From the NCBI GenBank assembly GCA_020201445.1, contig JAIVGU010000244.1, positions 1 through 5,134 of the forward strand: 5,134 bases of DNA, written 5' to 3'. Position numbers and translations under genes: made by a program. This stretch comes from Halobacteriales archaeon. Its GTDB lineage: Archaea > Thermoplasmatota > E2 > JACPAO01 > JAHFTW01. Shown here piece after piece: positions 1 to 5,010 of this stretch (the first letter of the stretch is position 1; the number at the start of each line of letters is the position of its first letter). The notes beneath the pieces are model-generated. The model was not told the DNA's origin and ran no database searches. It saw only the letters and a program-made list of their open reading frames with translations.

Positions 1-130
1 GCTGCTCTACGCCCCCGGCGAGCACGCCCTCCACATGGGCGCGTTCCTCCTGCTGGGCGCGGCGGCGGTGCTGGTCTACCTCGCGGCGCCCCGGCTGGCC
101 GAGCGCCTCGTGCCCGACACGCCGGCCTGA
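1..130 (+). CDS. C-terminal end of a membrane protein (partial, 5' end outside window)
   Basis: The frame beginning at base 2 is open from the window edge to a TGA at 128-130, giving the last 42 residues of a protein. Essentially every codon ends in G or C, as in the confirmed genes here, which supports real coding. The fragment holds one hydrophobic stretch (around GAFLLLGAAAVLVYLAA, residues 13-29 of the fragment) that looks like a final transmembrane helix. It is followed by a short charged tail (RLAERLVPD) likely to be cytoplasmic. The family cannot be identified from this piece; a transporter or other multi-pass protein is possible. The gene converges on the cupredoxin gene at 196, and its stop codon overlaps the first bases of the short hairpin element. 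Confidence 0.65.
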   Translation, partial: LLYAPGEHALHMGAFLLLGAAAVLVYLAAPRLAERLVPDTPA

Positions 131-194
131 ACCACGAACCTCACGAAACGCACGAAGCGCTCCAGTTCGTGAAATTCGTGCAATTCGTGGTTCC
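129..194. repeat. Short periodic inverted repeat between convergent genes (element A)
   Basis: The left arm (129-156) carries CACGAA three times at 9-nt spacing. The right arm (166-193) carries TTCGTG three times at the same spacing. The arms pair in the hexamer blocks, while the two 3-nt spacers between hexamers do not match, and the loop is 9 nt. The element fills the space between two convergent genes: its left end overlaps the TGA at 128-130 and its right end is about 2 nt from the minus-strand stop at 196-198. Transcribed from either side it could form a long hairpin, so it may act as a bidirectional 3'-end or stability structure (inference). It shares its design with the longer elements at 1041-1222 and 2434-2620. 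Confidence 0.8.
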
Positions 195-195
195 G

Positions 196-975
196 CTACG
201 TCACGGTCAGCGTTCCCACCATCCCCGACCACTTGCCGTCGGCGCCCTTGCTGGCGTGCAGCTCGCAGTAGAACTGGAACGTCCCCGCCGCCGGCATCCG
301 CAGCCACACCGTCGTCGTGGAGCCGGCCGGCAGGTCAGCCGCCAGCCCGACGTCGTCCTGGTTGAAGACGTGCGCCCCCGCGTCCTGGTTCTCGACGGTG
401 AGCTTCACCACCTTCCCTGCCGGCACGGAGAGCGCCGCCGGCTCCCAGGCGTCCCCTTTCGCCACGACGGTCAGCTCCACGTCCGGCGTGAGGCCGACCG
501 CGGCGCCCCCGCCGGAGGGCACGAACGCCTTCTCCTGCATCGCCGTCGCCACGCCGCCGAGCCAGAGGGCGCCCACCAGGACGATGGCCGCGACGCCCAC
601 CCGGGTGGCGGAGGCGGGCGCGCCGCGCCTGGCCTGCACCACGTTGACGATGGCCGCCACCAGCAGGGCGGGCGACAGCAGGGCGGTCAGCCACCAGTAG
701 GAGTACTCCAGGGTGCGGTCCGGCCGCAGGACCCCAGGGTCGCCCCCCGGCATGGAGCCGCCGGCAGTGACGATGACCGCCAGCACCGCCCCGGCCAGCA
801 GCAGCCAGCGGTTGGGCCAGAAGATGCCCGCGACACCGATGGCGGCCATGGGGATGACGAAGAACGGGATGGGCCCGAAGCCGAGCCACGCGAGGCCGGT
901 GAACAGCGTCAGGTAGAGGGCAGGCAGAATCAGGCCGGCGACGAGGAAGCCTCGGGCGGGGGTCCAGCGTTCCAT
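196..975 (-). CDS. Multi-pass membrane protein with C-terminal type-1 copper (cupredoxin) domain
   Basis: This 259-residue protein is read from the ATG at 975; an in-frame TTG at 996 would add 7 residues. The ATG is preferred because it starts just before the first membrane helix. About five hydrophobic helices are visible, near residues 9-30, 34-53, 57-73, 94-113 and 125-146. They are followed by a beta-rich domain from about 165 to the end, predicted outside the membrane. That domain has the type-1 copper ligand pattern: His202 (GAHVFN), Cys237 and His240 (FYCELH) and Met252 (SGMVG). The usual G-x-L-x-V ending of cupredoxins is present as GTLTV. Such domains carry electrons or bind copper at the cell surface; the substrate and partner here are unknown. 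The stretch between the second His and Met is long (11 residues, against 2-4 in amicyanin or plastocyanin). The gene lies downstream of trmI but is separated from it by the repeat at 1041-1222. Confidence 0.85.
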   Translation of the reverse strand: MERWTPARGFLVAGLILPALYLTLFTGLAWLGFGPIPFFVIPMAAIGVAGIFWPNRWLLLAGAVLAVIVTAGGSMPGGDPGVLRPDRTLEYSYWWLTALLSPALLVAAIVNVVQARRGAPASATRVGVAAIVLVGALWLGGVATAMQEKAFVPSGGGAAVGLTPDVELTVVAKGDAWEPAALSVPAGKVVKLTVENQDAGAHVFNQDDVGLAADLPAGSTTTVWLRMPAAGTFQFYCELHASKGADGKWSGMVGTLTVT

Positions 976-998
976 GGCGCCGCAGCGGGCGCTCAAGG

Positions 999-1016
999 GA
1001 AAGCGGCTTCGCTTTC
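999..1016. other. Small perfect hairpin upstream of the cupredoxin gene
   Basis: GAAAGCG at 999-1005 pairs exactly with CGCTTTC at 1010-1016 around a 4-nt loop. It lies 24-41 nt upstream of the preferred ATG (975) of the minus-strand cupredoxin gene. It may be a leader hairpin or chance in GC-rich DNA. The minus-strand CTTTC of this site is also the only T-rich run near the position expected for a TATA box. Confidence 0.3.
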
Positions 1017-1040
1017 ACGCCGACCCGCCGACCCGACCAA

Positions 1041-1222
1041 AACCCGGATTCCACGGATGCACGGAAAAAAGTTCTCCACCCTAAACCGCGGATTCCGTGG
1101 ATGACGCGGATGTTGGCGAGCTTCCGGCAGCCCTTTGAATCCGCGTCATCCGCGCAATCCGCGGTTCGGCGAACTTGGCCAAACGGCTTCCCCATCCGTG
1201 CAATCCGTGGAATCCGTGGTTC
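1041..1222. repeat. Long nested inverted repeat (element B)
   Basis: Two pairs of arms are nested. The outer pair (1041-1064 with 1196-1222) matches apart from two single-base deletions in the left arm. The inner pair (1084-1111 with 1139-1167) matches at 26 of 28 positions and encloses a 27-nt loop. Between the pairs, AAGTTC at 1069-1074 also complements GAACTT at 1171-1176, so the whole element can fold into one long imperfect hairpin. The arms are built from GGATTCCACGG or GCGGAT-like blocks on a roughly 9-nt period. The right end overlaps the trmI stop codon (1221-1223). A near-identical copy lies in the same orientation at 2434-2620. No open frame here looks like a real gene. Confidence 0.9.
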
Positions 1223-2030
1223 AGGGGAGGCCAGGCGCGCCCAGCCACCGGCCGAACACCAGGAACCCGGTGTGACCGAGCCCCTCGAAGCTGGGCCGGC
1301 TGCCGCGCTCCTTGACCTCCCAGCCGCGCTCGATGAGCTCCAGGCAGCGCACCTGCGCGAAGCCGAGCTGCTGGAGGGTGCGCGCCGCCTGCTCCATCTG
1401 CGACACCTGCGGCGTGTAGCAGGCGACCCGCGCCCCGGCGTCGAGCACCGGGACGACGTGCGGCAGGGCGAGCCAGGGCTCCGGCTGGTCGAGCAGCACC
1501 GCCTGGAACGGCCCCGCGACGCCGGCGGCGAGGCCCTGCGTCAGGTCGCCGATGACGCTCTTGAGGCGGGAGGCGAGGCCGGCGCGCTCCAGGTTGGCCC
1601 GTGCCCAGTCGGCGAACTCCTCGCGCAGCTCCTGGGCGACGACCTGCCCCGTCGGGCCCACGGCCCAGCAGAGCGGGATGGTCGCGGCGCCGGAGCCGAT
1701 GCCGGACTCCAGGACGCGGTCGCCCTCCCCGACGCCCAGCTCGAACACGATGCGGCTCGCGTCCTTGGGGGTGATGATCTGCGCCTTTCGCTGGAGCGTG
1801 GCCACGAGGTCGCCGAGGCTGGGCCGCAGCAGCGCGACTCGCTTGGCGCCCACCTGCTGCACCGTGCCGTAGCGGACGCCGACGAGCCGGTCGGGGTCGA
1901 CGATGCCGAGCCCCTTCTCCTTGCGCGTGCCCTTGCCGTCGGCGTGCAGGAGGTAGGCGGCGCCGGTGTCGGGCTCCAGCGCCAGGACGCGGTCGCCGGC
2001 CTGGATGGAATCTGGAATCCGCAGGGTCAC
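1221..2030 (-). CDS. trmI: tRNA (adenine-N1)-methyltransferase, TrmI family
   Basis: This 269-residue protein fits the S-adenosylmethionine-dependent TrmI/Gcd14 family. Family members methylate N1 of A58 in the tRNA T-loop, and archaeal ones often also A57. A small beta-rich N-terminal domain (about 1-80) is followed by the family's entry motif ITPKDA (86-91). The Rossmann methyltransferase fold then shows SAM motif I, VLESGIGSGAAT (106-117), and the acidic residue after strand 2 (Glu134). Motif IV, LDQPEPW (180-186), is close to the usual LDLPEPW. The C-terminal signature is RPSFEGLGHTGFLVFGR (245-261). The start is GTG at 2030, and its GTGA overlaps the TGA of prefoldin beta, so the two genes are co-transcribed and probably translationally coupled. 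The stop codon is embedded in the outer arm of the repeat at 1041-1222. Confidence 0.95.
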   Translation of the reverse strand: MTLRIPDSIQAGDRVLALEPDTGAAYLLHADGKGTRKEKGLGIVDPDRLVGVRYGTVQQVGAKRVALLRPSLGDLVATLQRKAQIITPKDASRIVFELGVGEGDRVLESGIGSGAATIPLCWAVGPTGQVVAQELREEFADWARANLERAGLASRLKSVIGDLTQGLAAGVAGPFQAVLLDQPEPWLALPHVVPVLDAGARVACYTPQVSQMEQAARTLQQLGFAQVRCLELIERGWEVKERGSRPSFEGLGHTGFLVFGRWLGAPGLP

Positions 2031-2380
2031 GCCTTCCCCTGGAGAGCGGCCTGGACCTTCCCCTGGAGCCCGGTGAGCTGCTCTTTCAGGGCCGCCTCCT
2101 GCTTCTGCATCCGCGCCACGCGGACCTCCAGCGTCTCGGCGTCGTCCTTGAGGCGCTCGTGCGCGGCCTTCTTCGTGTCCTGCACCAGGAGCGCGCCGAC
2201 GGAGCGGTAGACCGGCGCGTCGTCCGGCAGGGCGGCCAGCGCCTCCAGGGCCTGCTCCGATTCGGCCTTCATCGCCTCGAACTGGGCGCGCTGCTGCGCC
2301 GTCGCCTGCAACTGCTGGTTGAGCATCTGCATCTGCTGGAGCTGCTGCTGCACCTGGGGGGAGAGCTGCGGTTCGGCCAT
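2027..2380 (-). CDS. pfdB: Prefoldin beta subunit
   Basis: The protein has 117 residues, the normal length for archaeal beta-class prefoldin subunits. These form an alpha2-beta4 hexamer that captures unfolded polypeptides in the cytosol and passes them to the group II chaperonin. An N-terminal coiled-coil helix (about 6-48, very rich in Gln) is followed by the diagnostic hairpin segment LPDDAPVYRSVGALLVQ (51-67) and a second coiled-coil helix (about 70-112). One hairpin segment rather than two separates it from the alpha class. The ATG at 2380 gives the standard N-terminus. The gene is first in the two-gene operon with trmI (4-nt overlap). A T-run sits 25-29 nt upstream of the ATG, as a promoter for a leaderless message would require. 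Confidence 0.95.
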   Translation of the reverse strand: MAEPQLSPQVQQQLQQMQMLNQQLQATAQQRAQFEAMKAESEQALEALAALPDDAPVYRSVGALLVQDTKKAAHERLKDDAETLEVRVARMQKQEAALKEQLTGLQGKVQAALQGKA

Positions 2381-2402
2381 GCTGCGGCGACGGGGGTCCT
2401 GC

Positions 2403-2409
2403 TCAAAAA
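2403..2409 (-). promoter_or_regulatory. Possible TATA-like element for pfdB-trmI
   Basis: On the minus strand TTTTTGA lies at about -29 to -23 relative to the prefoldin ATG, in otherwise very GC-rich sequence. Archaeal TATA boxes are centred about 26 nt before the transcription start, so this would fit a leaderless mRNA beginning at or near the ATG. It is not a canonical TATA box, and the call rests on position and base contrast only. Confidence 0.3.
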
Positions 2410-2433
2410 CCCGCCCGCCGCGCCCGACCCCCT

Positions 2434-2620
2434 AAACCACGGATTCCACGGGATTGCACGGAACAAAGTTCTCCAGCCCAAACCGCGGATTCCGCGGATG
2501 ACGCGGATGTTGGCGAGCTTCTGGCAGCCCCCTTGAATCCGCGTCATCCGCGCAATCCGCGGTTCGGCGAACTTGGCCAAACGGCTTCCCCCATCCGTGC
2601 AATCCATGGAATCGTGGTTT
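2434..2620. repeat. Long nested inverted repeat (element C), direct-orientation copy of the element at 1041-1222
   Basis: The outer arms (2434-2461 and 2595-2620) pair apart from one mismatch and two single-base indels. The inner arms (2481-2508 and 2537-2565) pair almost perfectly around a 28-nt loop containing TTGGCGAGCTTCTGGCAG. The element aligns end to end with the copy at 1041-1222. In the inner two-thirds, including the unpaired loop and the right spacer GGCGAACTTGGCCAAACGG, only a handful of differences are seen. Both copies have the same orientation, and they bracket pfdB-trmI. Unlike the other copies, this one lies between divergent genes, so it cannot simply be a transcription terminator. 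It makes up about half of the 389-bp gene-free stretch 2381-2769. Confidence 0.9.
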
Positions 2621-2769
2621 GGGAGGAGTGGGCGTTAGTGGAGCGTGCCGTGGCCAGGGGTGGCCCTGCCCTCGGGGCCGCAGGGGTTGGCGGCGGTGTT
2701 TCGGGCCCTGACTTCTGAGGGGCCAGCCTTGAAGAGGGTGGACCCGTTCGAGCCGCGGGTGACCTGTCC
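2621..2769. other. Gene-free leader region of the HTH_10 regulator gene
   Basis: This remainder of the intergenic region between divergent pfdB and the regulator gene is GC-rich. I see no open frame with coding character, no RNA gene and no convincing TATA box at the expected distance from 2770. The only notable features are runs of GGCC/CCCTG that could form weak local stems. Confidence 0.4.
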
Positions 2770-3459
2770 ATGGCGATGACCGAGCTGCTGTTCCAGGTCG
2801 AGCTGCCGGACTGGCCCGTGTCCGCCTTCACCCGCGACACCAAGGACTCCCGCGTCATCATGAACCACATCCGGTTCGACGACGACCACTTCCCCACCCG
2901 CAACGTCTTCACCGTCCTCGCCGAGCCCGAGGAGTACCGCCGCCTGCTGGGGTCGCTGAAGGAGATGTACCAGAACATCCAGGTGCTGCGCGAGGACCCG
3001 CACGCGCTCTCGGTCCTCGTCGAGCCCGCCGCGGACAAGATGAAGTTCCTCAAGGCCCCCTTCACCGCCGCCCTGCGCGCCCTCGGCCCCGACCGCATCC
3101 TGCGCCCCATCATCATCAAGGACGGCTGGATGACCGTCGGCATCGTCACCGCCGCCAAGGTGGAGATCGGCGACATCATCCGCACCGCCGGCGACTCCTT
3201 CCGCAAGGCGGGCCTGAACATGAAGCTCATCCGCTGGGGCGAATACCGCCCCGAGGACCACCCCATCGGCGACTTCGAGGAGAAGCTCACCCCCAAGCAG
3301 GTGGAGATTGTCAAGATGGGCCTGGCGCTGGGGTTCTACGACAACCCGCGCCGCTGCAACCTGGAGACCCTGGCGGGCGTGTTCGGGATTTCCAAGGCGG
3401 CGGCGCACAACCGGTTGAAATCGGCGGAACGCAAAATCTTGACAAGCTATTTCTCCTGA
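2770..3459 (+). CDS. Transcriptional regulator with C-terminal bacterio-opsin-activator HTH (HTH_10)
   Basis: The C-terminal part of this 229-residue protein (about 173-225) is a clear match to the archaeal Bat-type helix-turn-helix (HTH_10). It shows LTPKQVEIV, then GFYDNPRR, then LAGVFGISKAAAHNRLKSAERKI, which are the family's successive helices with the recognition helix near 208-219. It therefore probably binds DNA. Residues 1-170 form an alpha/beta region that I do not recognise as PAS or GAF by eye. It contains EYRRLLGSLKEMYQNI (55-70) and IIRTAGDSFRKAGLNMKLIRWGEY (136-159), and resembles the ligand-sensing N-terminal halves of other Bat-like proteins only in general layout. There is no membrane segment. 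The start could be 2770 or the ATG at 2776. The gene lies 26 nt upstream of a small secreted-protein gene on the same strand, so they may share a transcript. Its target is not shown by the sequence. Confidence 0.88.
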   Translation: MAMTELLFQVELPDWPVSAFTRDTKDSRVIMNHIRFDDDHFPTRNVFTVLAEPEEYRRLLGSLKEMYQNIQVLREDPHALSVLVEPAADKMKFLKAPFTAALRALGPDRILRPIIIKDGWMTVGIVTAAKVEIGDIIRTAGDSFRKAGLNMKLIRWGEYRPEDHPIGDFEEKLTPKQVEIVKMGLALGFYDNPRRCNLETLAGVFGISKAAAHNRLKSAERKILTSYFS

Positions 3460-3485
3460 GTCCGCCGCAACGGCAAGGGCCGGCC

Positions 3486-3980
3486 ATGGTCCATCCCCTG
3501 CCCCCCGCCGCCCTCCTCCTGCTCTGCGGCTGCCTCTCCCTCCTGCCCGCCGCCACCCCGGACGGGGTCCTGCTGCACGGGGAGGACGGCCACGCCGTGG
3601 ACCCGGACTGCGCCCCCGACAACGGCTACGAGCACGCCGGCGTCAAGGTGGCCGACGGCGAGACGACCCTGTTCCTGCCCAACGACGGCTGCGCCGCGGA
3701 GTACGGCGTGGGCGCGCTCCCCGGCGGGCCGTTCGACGTCACGCTGCGCTACCAGACCTCCGGCCAGAAGGGCTCCATCTGCGGCAGCTTCGCGCTCTCC
3801 GGCCGCCTGCTCGGGGAGGGCCCCTGGACCTGCGCCGCCCCCGGCACCTGGCTGGCGGTCCACGCCGAGGCCGTGGCGGGCAACCCGGGCGCCCGCCTGG
3901 TCCTCACCTGGAAGACCGACGGCCTCGACGGCCACGCCAACGCCTTCCTGGAGTCGGTCCGCATCTCCCCCGCCGCCTGA
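3486..3980 (+). CDS. Small secreted or lipid-anchored beta-rich protein, function unknown
   Basis: This 164-residue protein starts with a signal-peptide-like segment (PPAALLLLCGCLSLLPAA, 6-23). LCGC at 13-16 is an imperfect lipobox with Cys16 as possible lipidation site; cleavage after the Ala pair at 22-23 is the alternative. The mature part is short, Gly-rich and strand-rich, ending in RLVLTWKTDGLDGHANAFLESVRI-like strands (137-160). This pattern is reminiscent of jelly-roll or carbohydrate-binding-module folds, but I cannot assign a family. Four cysteines remain after the signal (42, 69, 99, 116), enough for two disulphides. It follows the HTH_10 gene by 26 nt and precedes the pLGIC gene by 112 nt on the same strand, so it may be an extracellular partner of the channel (inference). 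GC3-rich codon use supports real coding. Confidence 0.75.
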   Translation: MVHPLPPAALLLLCGCLSLLPAATPDGVLLHGEDGHAVDPDCAPDNGYEHAGVKVADGETTLFLPNDGCAAEYGVGALPGGPFDVTLRYQTSGQKGSICGSFALSGRLLGEGPWTCAAPGTWLAVHAEAVAGNPGARLVLTWKTDGLDGHANAFLESVRISPAA

Positions 3981-3988
3981 CAGGCCGG

Positions 3989-4044
3989 CACGATTCCACG
4001 GAAGGCACGAAGGGGCGCCCGTCGTGGCCAAGCCATCCGTGGTC
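3989..4044. repeat. Degenerate copy of the periodic inverted repeat (element D)
   Basis: The left side (3989-4011) reads CACGA, CACGGA, CACGAA at 8-9-nt spacing, the same design as the other copies. The right side (4022-4044) keeps only TCGTGG and ATCCGTGGTC blocks, so pairing is broken in the middle. It lies in the 112-bp gap between the secreted-protein gene and the channel gene. It is best read as a decayed family member. Confidence 0.5.
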
Positions 4045-4061
4045 AGCCAGCCATGCGCAAC

Positions 4062-4069
4062 GGTTTAGT
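4062..4069 (+). promoter_or_regulatory. Possible TATA-like element for the pLGIC gene
   Basis: GTTTAGTG lies at about -31 to -24 relative to the channel ATG at 4093, in otherwise GC-rich sequence. This is the spacing expected of an archaeal TATA box driving a leaderless mRNA, and it would give the channel gene its own promoter despite the same-strand gene upstream. The motif is weak, and the call rests on position. Confidence 0.35.
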
Positions 4070-4092
4070 GGAAGCCCCCGTCGGCGCCATCC

Positions 4093-5010
4093 ATGCGCCC
4101 CTGGGCCCTGGCCCCGCTCGCCGCCCTTGCCCTCCTGGCTGTCCCCGCCTCCGCGGCCCCCACGACGGTCCACGCCGAGCTGCACCTCATCAGCGTCGGG
4201 AGCTACGACACCGCCAAGGGCACCTACCTCATGGACTTCTACCTCTACCTGCGCTGGAACGCCGCGCACGCCCCGGCCAACTTCACCCCGGAGCGCTTCG
4301 AGTTCATGAACGGCCGCGCCGCCAGCCGCGAGCTGCTCTCCGATGAGACAGGCACGGACGGCTTCCGCGACCTGTGGTACCGCATCCAGGCGAGCCTCTA
4401 CAGCGCGCCCCGCTTCGGCAACTACCCGTTCGACCAGCAGAAGCTCACCATCCAGTTGGAGGACACCGTCCACCCCAGCGACGAGCTGGTCTACGCGCCC
4501 GGCAACACCACCCTGGACAGCGACGCGGCGCTCGCCGGCTGGAAGGAGTCGAGCTTCGCGCCCGGCGTCACGACGAAGGAGTACCCGTTCGGTGAGTCCT
4601 ACAGCCGCCTCCAATACACCTTGGCCCTCCAGCGCGAGCCGGTCAGCAGCGCCATGCGCACCTTCCTGCCGCCCATCGCGTTCATGCTGGTGGCGAGCTT
4701 CAGCTTCTTCTTCGACCGCGCCCAGGCCGCCAACCGCCTCTCCCTCGGCACGGGCATGCTCATCACCGCCGTGGGCTTCCACATCAGCCAGACGGTGGCG
4801 CTGCCGCCGCTGGGCGCGCTCACCCTGTTCGACAAGGTGATGATTGCCGTCTACGCCTTCATCGCCGCGACGCTGCTCGTCACGACGGTCCTCGCGTTCG
4901 GCGAACGGCTGCGGCTGCCCGAGAAGGCGTCGCGGCTCATCAACAAGCGCGGGGCGCTGCTCGCGGTATTGCTGCCGTTCGTCGTGTTCGCGCTGCTGGC
5001 GCTGCTCTAG
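4093..5010 (+). CDS. Prokaryotic pentameric ligand-gated ion channel homologue (Cys-loop receptor superfamily)
   Basis: The 305-residue protein has the full architecture of bacterial pLGICs such as GLIC and ELIC. A signal peptide (1-22, ending ASAA) is followed by a beta-rich extracellular domain (about 23-185). This contains YPFDQQKL (111-118), the counterpart of the FPFDxQ Cys-loop core; neither flanking Cys is present, as is usual in prokaryotes. M1 is about 190-207 with the conserved Pro (FLPPIAF), M2 about 213-235, then the loop ALPPLGALTLFDK with the conserved LP. M3 is about 248-269, a short charged M3-M4 linker lies at 270-286, and M4 is about 287-305. By alignment to GLIC and glycine-receptor M2, Arg215 is 0', Ser217 2', Gly221 6' and Ile224 the 9' gate. 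It should form a homopentameric channel opened by an unknown extracellular stimulus. There is no N-terminal extension or cytoplasmic domain. The ATG at 4093 is the only in-frame start giving a signal peptide. Confidence 0.92.
   Translation: MRPWALAPLAALALLAVPASAAPTTVHAELHLISVGSYDTAKGTYLMDFYLYLRWNAAHAPANFTPERFEFMNGRAASRELLSDETGTDGFRDLWYRIQASLYSAPRFGNYPFDQQKLTIQLEDTVHPSDELVYAPGNTTLDSDAALAGWKESSFAPGVTTKEYPFGESYSRLQYTLALQREPVSSAMRTFLPPIAFMLVASFSFFFDRAQAANRLSLGTGMLITAVGFHISQTVALPPLGALTLFDKVMIAVYAFIAATLLVTTVLAFGERLRLPEKASRLINKRGALLAVLLPFVVFALLALL

Noticed and set aside
129..194. CRISPR array, considered because hexamers recur at regular spacing
   Set aside because: The repeat unit is only 6 nt with 3-nt spacers and mirrored arms. 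CRISPR repeats are 23-47 nt with spacers of similar length in one orientation.
1041..1222. Insertion sequence or structural RNA gene at the long palindromes
   Set aside because: No transposase frame or duplicated target site is visible, and the fold is one long hairpin without tRNA, RNase P or box C/D features. It is kept as a repeat element.
169..2210. Plus-strand open frames (311 and 369 codons) opposite the cupredoxin and trmI genes
   Set aside because: Both run through the palindromic repeat and give Arg/Gly/Pro/His- or Arg/Glu/Ala-rich products without motifs. The minus strand encodes proteins with copper ligands and SAM motifs.
2269..2607. Open frames across the long repeats encoding strings such as NIRVIRGIRG and HPRNPR
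   Set aside because: They are translations of the periodic palindromic repeat running into neighbouring genes in the wrong frame. The periodic peptide follows from the 9-nt DNA period, and near-identical strings appear from the copy at 1041-1222.
2544..3408. Two overlapping minus-strand open frames opposite the HTH_10 regulator
   Set aside because: The + strand frame carries a clear HTH_10 domain, while the antisense products have no recognisable motif and partly translate the repeat.
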